Shown in pieces: positions 55,898 through 64,000 of a DNA stretch of 64,000 nucleotides. Every line of letters begins with the position of its first letter. The first letter of the stretch is position 1. The stretch covers positions 48,302,849 through 48,366,848 of the forward strand of contig VZSR01000520.1 in the NCBI GenBank assembly GCA_013398615.1, read 5' to 3'. The notes under the pieces are model-generated. The model was not told where the DNA came from. It made no database searches and saw only the letters and a program-made list of their open reading frames with translations. The translations under genes were made by a program, and so were the position numbers. This stretch comes from Brachypodius melanocephalos (lineage: Eukaryota > Chordata > Aves > Passeriformes > Pycnonotidae).

Positions 55898-56655
55898 ACT
55901 TGGAATTTCTGGTGACTTTTGTCACCTCTGTCACAATGAGAGGAGTCAATTCCTCCTCCTTTCCCTGTTTTCTTTGTCTGAATGCGTTGCAGAAACTTTC
56001 ACTGAAGTGTTTCAGCAAATTCGTGCTCAATTCTTTAACGGCTTCCAACTGCATCCTCAGACAAATTTTCTCTTCTCCAGAAATGATTTTCCTACTCGGA
56101 GTCAGCAAATGAGCAATAATTTAATTTCGGAGAAGCAGCCAGCAGAGAGAAATGATGATCTGATTAATTGAAGCTATTCAGTGCCGTGAGAAGCCTTTTC
56201 CCCAAACTGAATGCAAATCCTTGGTGAGGCAGAGTTAAAATGCTTGAAATTGGAAAACAGGAGTGAGCGCAACAAAACAATGACAGGGCTGTGGACTGAG
56301 ACTCCTCCCTGGATAAATCACCGGATTTAAAACAAAAGAGGGCAGGAATTACAGGTCTGGCTTCTCACCAGGGCTCTCCTCTTGTGACAAATGTTGCTCT
56401 GTGCCGCCTGAGAAGGTGGAGTGTCTTGTTTTGGAAAGACAGGTGTCTAAGGAAGGCAGGAGCCTCCCTAGGAATGGAAAATGTAAATCCTTTTTTTTCC
56501 TGAATTATTATAATTTTGAAATTAAGGGGCTCTTAGGCGAAGATATGGGAACAGGAAAAAATGTTCTTTACTAGGAAAATTAAAATAAAAATGCAGTAGG
56601 ACAAGAAAAGCAAACAAACAAAAAGCAAACTCTGCCAGAGTCAGAACCCAGCCTG
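55898..56655. other. Unique non-coding stretch before a gap
   Basis: Single-copy DNA. The part 55980-56180 is free of background repeats. No gene recognised. Confidence 0.45.
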
Positions 56656-56755
56656 NNNNNNNNNNNNNNNNNNNNNNNNNNNNNNNNNNNNNNNNNNNNN
56701 NNNNNNNNNNNNNNNNNNNNNNNNNNNNNNNNNNNNNNNNNNNNNNNNNNNNNNN
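56656..56755. other. Assembly gap, 100 N
   Basis: Exactly 100 N. A long minus-strand frame that spans it (56580-57275) is not real. Confidence 0.99.
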
Positions 56756-57116
56756 CACACTGCTGGGGACACCCTGCGCTGCAATCCAGGACAGGGAGAA
56801 AGAGAGAAACTGGGGGATTTAGGGGAAAGCTTAGAAATTGTGGGGAATTCTCCATCCTCATTTTGTAAGCACAGTGGGGCCACGTCTGTGTTGTTTTTGG
56901 GGGTCTGGGGTCGAAAGAGAAGGTGCTGATTTGAGAGTCCTTTTCTTTAAAGGATTCTTTTGTTGCCATTTTCTTTAGTGGAGAATTATTTATGGAAGAG
57001 GTCAAAGCAGCTAAAAATGTCCTTTCAATCCCTCTGTTTGCCAGGACCTGTGGGATCAGGGCCTGGAATGGTGGGGCCTGCAAAGCCATGAAACCAGGAA
57101 GGAAAAAAGGTGGAAA
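56756..57116. other. Unique non-coding stretch after a gap
   Basis: Nothing recognised. Confidence 0.5.
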
Positions 57117-57370
57117 AGGATTGGGATGAGGGATGGAGGGACAGGACACAGGGAATGGCTTCCGCTGCCAGAAGGCAGAGCTGGATGGGAGATTGGGAAG
57201 GAATTCCTGGCTGGGCTGGAATTCCCAGAGCAGCTGTGGCTGCCCCTGGATCCCTCTGAAAGTGTCCAAGGTCAAGGATAGTGGAAGGTGTCCCCTGAGT
57301 GGGACTGGCTGGCTTTAAGGTCCTTTCAACACAAACCATTCCATGATTCCATGATTCCATGATTCCATGA
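57117..57370 (+). mobile_element. CR1 LINE 3' fragment with intact octamer tail
   Basis: ggatggagggacaggacaca, gggaatggcttccgctgcca, gattgggaaggaattcctgg, ttcccagagcagctgtggct, ggatagtggaaggtgtcccc, ggctttaaggtcctttcaac and acaaaccattccatgattcc are in order. The 3' end carries four ATTCCATG units at 57338-57369, the diagnostic CR1 terminal repeat. Two internal segments are missing compared with 33330-33720. Confidence 0.97.
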
Positions 57371-59827
57371 CCATGGTTGAAAAATTCTGCTAATAATTAT
57401 CCTTTAGGGAATGGTACAGGATTTTCCCACCGATTTGTGACTCCAGGACAAACAAAAGATCCTGTTGAACCTGATCTTATTTTTGGTGCCTTTTCCTTCA
57501 AGGATCTCAGGACGCTGGGGGACATTTCCTGGGATTTGCATCAAAAATTGTTAAAATGAAAATATGGGGGATGTTTTTTTCCCAGCCCTTTGAGTCCCGC
57601 AGTTTGTGCTTTTCCTCCCTAGGTGAGAAATCAGGATATTGCAGAAGCACAATTAATTTGAGCAGGTGCCCGCTGGGCCCTTCTGTGATTTCAGGGAGTG
57701 TTCAAATAATTTTTTTTTAGCTCCTCCTAAAGACATTTGGAAGTGAAAAATTCCAGGTAAGAAACTTTAGAAAAGAGGATTCCCTTTTGGAGACTATTTA
57801 CAAAACCGTATTTTCCCCACAAATTACTTGTGGATTCAAAATTATGCTCTCTGCTCCAGGATTCCTGCACTTCCCATAAAAATTGTGTTTCACAAATCCC
57901 TCAGGAAGCATGGAAATGTCCCCAGAGCCTTTGGATACTGGCAGAGACGTAGCTGTGGAGGGTTATGATTTAAAGAACTCTTTTAGGCCAGGAATCCATG
58001 GATATGGAGTAGGAAAAAGGAGGTGCTGTGGATATATAACCCCCTGGAGGCAGTGGGAATGCAGAGAGGGGTGTCAGAGGGTGGGTTTGGTTAAATAAAA
58101 ACAATAAATTATATTTACACTGGATCTTTACTTATATGCACATATGGCAGCCTTGGCACAGCTCTGATCCCACGGATTTTGTGATCCTGGGATTTGGGAT
58201 TCACAGGGAAACCTTGGGAACATTTCCCTTCTGGATCCAAGGCAGCTGTGTCACAAAAATCCTTTCCAGAATCATCTCAAGCTCTGTGGTTTAAGATTCC
58301 AATTCTCTTCCCACTGAAGCTCTTCCAGCTTTTCACTGCTTCAATTGGGAATGTTCTTTTAATTTCCAGCCTCGTTATATTCACAGGCAATTTTGTCCCG
58401 TTTGTTTTGATGCCAGAATCTCTCTACACTTTAAATACACAATTTTTTTTTTTCCATGTCAGTGGAGGTTTGTGGTCAGTGGGGCTGGGTTTTATAACGA
58501 AAAACAACAGAAAGGTTTGTGGTGGTTTAGAGCCAAAACGAGCTGAAGCTTGGTGGAATTCTTGTTGAATTAAAATTGAATTGTTTTGAGCTGAGACTCG
58601 CCTGAGTCGCTGAGATCCCCTTCAATGGACTCTCCTTCCCGCACACAAAGCGGAAGCAGAGGTGATGTCCTGCTCCTCATGGATATCGCCAAAATCCTCC
58701 AGAGCTTTCTGAAGTTCAAGCACCTCTCCAAAAGAGCATCTCGTGCTTGACCTGATGCTGCTGCTCACCTCTGGAGCCTCTGCCCGCTCCGGGAAATACA
58801 TGGAATGTGGGATACAAACAAATCCCTCTCTCGCCATCAGCCTCACAGCGGTTACAGCCTCAAGGATCCGCTCCCCTGGCAGCACAGGGAAGTTCTCCCA
58901 ACCTAAAAGCCAAAAGGAAATTTAAAAAAGAGCCAATCAGTGTCCAGGATCAAGATTTGAGGGAGGTTTTCCTGCTTTTCCGTGGCTGGAAAAGTGGAAT
59001 GGATGCAGCGGTGATGGGTGTGGATGTGTTGACCTAAATCTGGGCATTCCTGTCTGAGTGTCGTTGGAGAAACCCAAAGCAAGGAGTTCAAGGTGTCTTT
59101 CGATCCTTTCCAGCCGCTCCAGATTCCCAGAGAATCTGCAGCTGGACCTGGGGCTGGTTTTTGGACTGAAATGGCTCTTTGGTGGCTTTTATTGGTTTCC
59201 AGCACCAAAATTGTCACAGTAACAGGCAGGGAAGAGACCCTATAAATCTTTATCTTTCAAGAATTCCATTTTGGACTTGATTTTCCTCATGGAGGCACCC
59301 CTTGGAATGAATCAAATGCTGTATTTACTCACATGTACTGAAGTTTATGGTTCCAGAACAAGGATTTATCCACTGTCACTTCCAAGAGATTTTTGTGGAG
59401 TTTTCAGCTGGAGGATCTAGAACAGGACCTGTTGCCACCTCTCCATGGACAGACTCCAAAAGATGCTGCTCTGTTCCAAAGGTTTCTCTTGTTTTATTAT
59501 CCTGGGATATCAAAGCACTGCACAGGATTTTTTTAAAAAAGGGAAAAAATAATTTTCTAAGGATTTTGAAGCTGAAACTGGCTTTGTCTCACACCAGCAA
59601 CAGGAGGAAGGAATATCTTGGCCAAGTGGGAGGTGCTGATGCTCATTCCAGGGATTATAAGGAATATTCAGAGGAATTCATGGAATTTTGGAATAGGAAT
59701 TTGTATTCACAAATTTGTGGAATTTGTGTTGTGTTTAGGCCATATAACCATAACCCAAATGCCCTGAAAGGCTGATCCTAATTAAAGGTGGATGGAGCGA
59801 GATGTCCGTAGGATGACTCTGGATCTT
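57371..59827. other. Unique non-coding stretch, about 2.5 kb
   Basis: No gene, RNA gene or clear transposon. A T run lies at 58443-58452. Open frames at 58194-58568 (+) and 59347-59775 (+) have no domain that I recognise. Confidence 0.45.
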
Positions 59828-59928
59828 TGTAGGAAATGTGCAGATGCGGCACTTGGGGACACATCCTGGTGCTGGGGAATGGTTGGACTCGATCTTGGAG
59901 GGCTTTTCCGATCTCAGTGAATCCATGA
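59828..59928 (+). mobile_element. CR1 3'-end fragment, GATCTTGGAGGTC subfamily
   Basis: gtgcagatgcggcacttggg, ggggaatggttggactcgat, cttggagggcttttccgatc and tcagtgaatccatgaaa match this subfamily's end. A four-base gatg deletion precedes atcttggag. Confidence 0.82.
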
Positions 59929-60008
59929 AAGGGTTGTACCCTCCCATGGAGGTGTTGACAGCTCGGAATCAACCGAGCAGTGGGAAATTTAAACTCCTTT
60001 CTGGGCTT

Positions 60009-60100
60009 CCTTCAAAATGAGGAATTTCTATCCTTCAAAATGTGGAACTCCTCTCCTTCAAAATGAGGAATTCCTCTCCCTCATAATGAGGAATTCCTCG
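60009..60100. repeat. Minisatellite, four 23-bp units
   Basis: ccttcaaaatgaggaattcc-type units start at 60009, 60032, 60055 and 60078, giving a constant 23-bp period with a few substitutions in each. Confidence 0.94.
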
Positions 60101-60924
60101 GGATGTCGAGGCTGAACAAGAGGAGAAATTCCTGCCCACAGAGGCAAATCCTCTCCCTGTCCAGGGTGCTGAAACATTCCCGAAGGAAGGGAAGACACTC
60201 CAAAACCACGGAACATCTCTGGCAGGTCAGTGCTGATCCCAGTCAGGCTCCCGGCAAGGCTCAGCCCAAATTCTGTCCCTGCTGAAGCTCTGGGGGGTTT
60301 TAAAGATCCCCCCCAGCCTCAAACTCCCCCTCCTGCCTTGCAAAGCTCATTTTAGCCACGAGACACCAGAGCAAAGTGCCCACACAGATGGAAAAAGCCC
60401 CAAAATCCCAGTGGGATGGGAAGGGAAAGGTGCTGAACATGGAGAGTAACACATGGAGCAGCCTCAGGGGGATCAGGTGAGGATCAGGAGAGCCACTGTC
60501 ACACCTCTGGCATGTGTGACATCTCTGTCCAGCCTCAGCACAGGCACATCACATCCCTGTGACAATAATCTGACACGACAGCTCAAAGCCAGCACTTCCT
60601 CACTCTTGGGTGGTTTCCAGTGATGCCTGAAGCTTTAACTTTCATGTTTTTCCTGTTCTGTGGTGCCCAGGGGTGCAGCTCTGAGCTCACAGTCAGGGTC
60701 ACTCAGCTCTGCACGCAGCACGGACACAAAACAAATCCTTTCCCTGCTGCACACCAAGGACAACTGGGACAAGTTTGCAGCACCAAAAGCGCAAACAAGG
60801 CTGGGCTGAGGAGAGAAAACAAGAAGGATGGGACTGCATCAGCTGGAGCTGGAATGGGACAATTCAACCCCAAGGTGCAAGTGGACCAAAACTGAGAAAA
60901 GTGGGAGAACTCGTGAGGGGTTGG
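60101..60924. other. Unique non-coding stretch
   Basis: No gene or transposon recognised. Confidence 0.5.
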
Positions 60925-61001
60925 CCATTTTGTGTCCATTTTGTGATCATTTTGTGGCCATTTTGTGTCCATTCTGTGACCATTTTGTGATCATTTTGGG
61001 T
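60925..61001. repeat. Minisatellite, seven 11-bp units
   Basis: ccattttgtgt, ccattttgtga, tcattttgtgg and so on: seven 11-bp units without indels. The last letters alternate so that a 44-bp higher-order unit (gt, ga, gg/ga ends) can be read. Minus-strand frames across it show an 11-residue K-W-P-Q-N-D-H-K-M-D-T repeat, an artefact of a unit that has no stop in that reading. Confidence 0.94.
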
Positions 61002-61499
61002 CCCCCTTGGGTGCAGCCCTGGCCAAGCTCTTGTCTTTACCACACTTTTGTGTTCTCCAGGAGGCCTCCTTGATTTGGGATAAAATTCATCATTTAGGTG
61101 ATAAAATTCAGTATTTAGTTGCAAAAAAAGGGTTTTGGCAAGGCAGAAAATGCTGGAATTACAGCCCGGTGATAGAACTGGTGCTTTAACCATGGATAAG
61201 GAATTATCCAAAGCAAGATGCGGGATGGTTTCCCTCCAGGAATCTCTGTATCAAAAACTCAAAAAAATGTGTTTTCTACTCCAAGCACAGATGGTCCTCC
61301 AAACTTTTTGGGGTAACTCAGCGCTTTCAGCGGCCAGTGAATTCCAGAAGAGGCAAAATCCAACTCCTGGAGGAAATCTCTTGTAGGAAAGGGCTTTTAT
61401 CCCCACCATCCCTTTGGATAATGGCTCATCAAGCTCTGTTTTAGCAGCTGATCCAAGGCCAGCTTTGTGCCAACAGCCCCAGCCCCAGGTTTGATTTGT
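61002..61499. other. Unique non-coding stretch
   Basis: Nothing recognised. Confidence 0.5.
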
Positions 61500-61690
61500 T
61501 TAACATAAAATTTAGGGCTGTAGGGGCCTCCATAATGAATTTCATTAAAGAGAAAGATTCTATAACGCAGCATTTCACGATTAATTAGCCGGGCATAAAA
61601 ATGGTAATTCTAATTACGCCCCTAATTCCACTCTTGTGTCATCATCATCCTAATTGATCAAAATGTTTTACCCCACAAGCTTTTTAAAAA
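61500..61690. other. Candidate conserved regulatory block, dense TAAT cores
   Basis: cacgattaattagccgggca (about 61577), atggtaattctaattacgcc, cctaattccactc and cctaattgatcaaaatg put at least five homeodomain-type TAAT cores in about 80 bp. Upstream, ccataatgaatttcattaaa adds more. The sequence is single-copy and lacks the degenerate wording around it. This is the best enhancer-like candidate in the window, on motif content only. Confidence 0.35.
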
Positions 61691-61767
61691 TTGCAGTGCC
61701 GGAGAGGAATATTCTTTTAAAGGCCAAACCCAATCCCCAGATCCGAGGACTTTTAACGGATGAAGCC

Positions 61768-62052
61768 TTTGGAGTTGGAAAATACCTCAGAGCTCATCCC
61801 ATTCCACAATTTTTCCATGGGCAGGGAAACCTGCCACTATCCCAGGCTGCTCCAGCCTGGCCTTGGACACTTCCAGGGATCCAGGGGCAACCACAGCTTC
61901 TCTGGCAATTCCACTCCAGTCCCTCCCCATCCCCCCCAGCCAGGAATTTCCAATATCCCAAATCCCATCCATCCCTACCCTCTGGCAGTGGGAAGTCATT
62001 CCCTGTGTCCCGCCCCTCCATCCTTTATCCAAAGTCTTTCCAGCTTTTCTTT
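61768..62052 (-). mobile_element. CR1 LINE 3' fragment, about 285 bp
   Basis: The plus strand shows tttggagttggaaaatacct, gctcatcccattccacaatt, ccatgggcagggaaacctgc, cactatcccaggctgctcca, gacacttccagggatccagg, cacagcttctctggcaattc, ccagccaggaatttccaata, ttccctgtgtcccgcccctc and catcctttatccaaagtctt: the CR1 blocks in reverse complement. It belongs to the same subfamily as 33330-33720. Confidence 0.95.
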
Positions 62053-62504
62053 CCTTACTGGTTCCCACTGGGAGCCACTTTTCCAGCAGTTCACTCTCAT
62101 CCTGTGCTCCGGGAAAGGCTCTCAGGAATCTCAGTGCTGCCGTTCGTGTTTGTTTTCCCTGGATTTGTGTGCTGGAAAAGCCGGGGAAGTATTAAACGAA
62201 CGGTTTTCTCCCGGGTGCACGGAGCGCTGGCGGTGGGGCTTGTTTTTATTGATGCCTGAGCTGCAAACAGATCACAGCTTTTGTTGGTTTTAATGTAATG
62301 TGACAATCTCAGCGTGCAGCCACAGGGATGGCAAATCACAAGGAACAGGTGTAGCCCGGAATTACAGGTGCCCTTCGGCCGGGAAAATCGCTGTGGAATT
62401 TTTTTATTGGTTTTCGTTTATTCCTCACAGTTCGTCGGGGAAAGGAACTCAAATTTTGCCACGTTCTGTGTTTATAATGCTGTAATTAATAAAACGAATT
62501 ATTA
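62053..62504. other. Unique non-coding stretch
   Basis: Single-copy, no gene recognised. Confidence 0.5.
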
Positions 62505-62888
62505 TTTAATTAGTTAATATTGTGGGGTTTGTTATTTAAATTTTTATTTATTTCTATTATTTATTTTAAATATATTTATTATCTATATTATATCTAATGT
62601 ATATAATATATTATTTAAAATTATATTTATATATAGTAATAGAGTAATATAGTAATATATCTTTATAGGTATATATTTTTATATTTTAATATACTTCTAT
62701 AAAATATATTCTTATATTTATCTAAATATATATTTTTATATATTTCTATATTATATAATTATGTAAAATACAATTAAAATATATATTATATAAATAATAG
62801 AATGTAACAATGTAATATATTTATATTTTATAAAATAATATTTAAATTTTGTTATAACTTTTGCTAATATAATATAATATAATATAAC
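62505..62888. repeat. Almost pure A/T tract
   Basis: About 380 bp with very few G or C. Words such as tatattta, aaatatat and taatata recur without a fixed period. It ends in a regular taatataatataatataat run at about 62867-62886. Confidence 0.93.
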
Positions 62889-63656
62889 CTCATCGAATTT
62901 TGTTGTCTTAAACCCAAGTTTAACCCAAAAATCTTAAATCCAATTCTCGTTCTTTTCCTGGGAATTTGATAGGATCAAGCAGGAGGTTCAGAATCTCTTT
63001 AGGGTTTCCTCTTGGCATCAGGAAATTCCATTTTGCCCCCTTCAGAATTTTTGGTCAGAAGAAATAAATTGAAATTCTAAACAGATTTTGAGCTGGAGAT
63101 GAGGGTGGTCCTTGGAAAATTTGGGAATGTGAAGGGTACAGGGGTGACCACAAATCATCCGTGTGGAGAAACTGGGAATGGCTGAAGGAGGAGCTCTGGA
63201 TGTCAAACAGGGCTTGGAGAGGATGAGTTTGGATGAAGGAGAGCTGGGAAATGTCTGTGGAGTTTTGAAGGAGCAGCAGCTGCTCATCTTTGCCTCTGGA
63301 CCCTGTTGGAGAGGGAAAAATTCCTATGGATACAACTCCAGGGGATGCTCAGCTGCCTTGGAGCCACCACCCACAGTTATTGTTCCCGCAAAAAAATCGG
63401 AGTTCTGGGTTAAAATCTTGTAGCAAATCCTTATTTATTTGTGGAATTCCGTTGGAGGTGAGGCTCTGATTTGTTGTTGGAAAAGCCGAGGGAAACACTG
63501 AGTTTGGGTTGTGGAGCCCAGTGCTGAAATCCCAAAATTTCCCAACCTATCCCAAGAAGTTGGCCATGGGGAAGGATCCTGGCAGGATCTCCCGGTCTGC
63601 AGCCGGGGTGGGACCAGCTGGGATTCTCAGCCTAGAAATTCCTTCTGGGAGTGGAG
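62889..63656. other. Unique non-coding stretch
   Basis: No gene recognised. Frames at 63163-63423 (+) and 63042-63287 (-) overlap and have no domain. Confidence 0.5.
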
Positions 63657-63840
63657 AGACTTTGGAAGAGGTTGCCCTGAGATGTTGTGGGATCCCATCC
63701 CTGGAAGTGTCCAAGGCCAGGTTGGACACTGAGGCTTGGAGCAGCCTGGGATAATGGGAGGTGTCCCTGCCATGGAAAAGGGATGGAATATGATGGGATT
63801 TAAGATCCCTTCCAACCCAAACCATCCCAGAATTCTTTGA
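63657..63840 (+). mobile_element. CR1 LINE 3'-end fragment
   Basis: ggaagaggttgccctgagat, catccctggaagtgtccaag, gccaggttggacactgaggc, gagcagcctgggataatggg, aggtgtccctgccatggaaa and ttccaacccaaaccatccca follow in order. It has the ggttgccc(a/t)gag form rather than gaattcccagag, so it belongs to an older subfamily than 57117-57370. Confidence 0.94.
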
Positions 63841-64000
63841 ATTCCAATATATCGAAATAGCAATGCTGTCCCAACACCTGCAATCCCAAATTCCCTTCCA
63901 GGATATCAATCCAAGGACAATCCATGGCATTTGAGTCTAATTATTTCTGATTCTCATCCCAGCTTGCTGAAGTCTCTTCATCCATCATAAACCCGGAACT
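63841..64000. other. Unique stretch to window end
   Basis: Nothing recognised. Confidence 0.5.

Noticed and set aside
56580..57275. 231-codon minus-strand open frame
   Set aside because: It crosses a 100-N gap and starts inside a CR1 copy.
1..64000. Endogenous retrovirus or LTR element
   Set aside because: No paired long repeats with tg...ca ends, no primer-binding site, and no gag/pol motif other than the CR1 LINE reverse transcriptase.
1..64000. Bacterial-type features (operons, CRISPR, riboswitches, insertion sequences)
   Set aside because: The sequence is clearly vertebrate nuclear DNA with avian LINEs. The short tandem arrays have no constant repeat-spacer structure, so none is a CRISPR array.

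Overview
The window looks like non-coding nuclear DNA from a bird, most likely a songbird. At least 30 fragments end in, or run through, the 3' part of the avian LINE CR1. Their shared landmarks are a gaaggaattcctg-like block, a ctggatccctggaagtgtcc-like block, a final ccaacccaaaccattcc block and, in the best copy (57117-57370), a tail of four ATTCCATG octamers. The fragment wording resembles passerine CR1 subfamilies, but placing it below 'bird' is inference from memory. Three runs of exactly 100 N (21669-21768, 43803-43902, 56656-56755) are scaffold gaps of unknown size.

I find no supportable protein-coding gene, tRNA, rRNA, CRISPR array, operon or LTR retrovirus. The many open frames of 60-230 codons lack recognisable domains. 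The longest fall in CR1 copies or in tandem repeats whose unit has no stop codon. The one protein-derived trace is a frameshifted piece of CR1 ORF2 reverse transcriptase on the minus strand at 45070-45935.

Layout: 0-9 kb is mostly unique sequence with a few CR1 tails. 9.1-9.77 kb is a tandem array of three units of about 203-235 bp. 10-15 kb is unique, with a strand-asymmetric A/C tract. 15-19.3 kb is CR1-rich. 19.3-26.6 kb is mostly unique with one gap. 26.6-39.8 kb is rich in minisatellites (unit lengths 63, 23, 21, about 23, 14 and 17 bp) and CR1. It also holds one arm of an inverted duplication (37421-37688) whose partner lies at 43903-44190 beside a gap. 40.8-41.2 kb is an AT-rich island with an imperfect 20-bp hairpin. 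45-48 kb has the reverse transcriptase remnant and more CR1. 50.9-52.3 kb has a TTTTA microsatellite, a 16-bp-arm palindrome and a pyrimidine tract. 59.8-64 kb has CR1, two more minisatellites, a TAAT-rich block at 61.5-61.7 kb and a 0.38-kb almost pure A/T tract.

The A/T-rich single-copy blocks with homeodomain-type TAATTA cores (about 7.1, 10.1, 29.2, 30.9 and 61.6 kb) could be conserved regulatory elements in a gene desert or long intron. Without alignments this is only a suggestion. I see no new gene system here. The most distinctive structures are the inverted duplication and the minisatellites that stay open in several frames.
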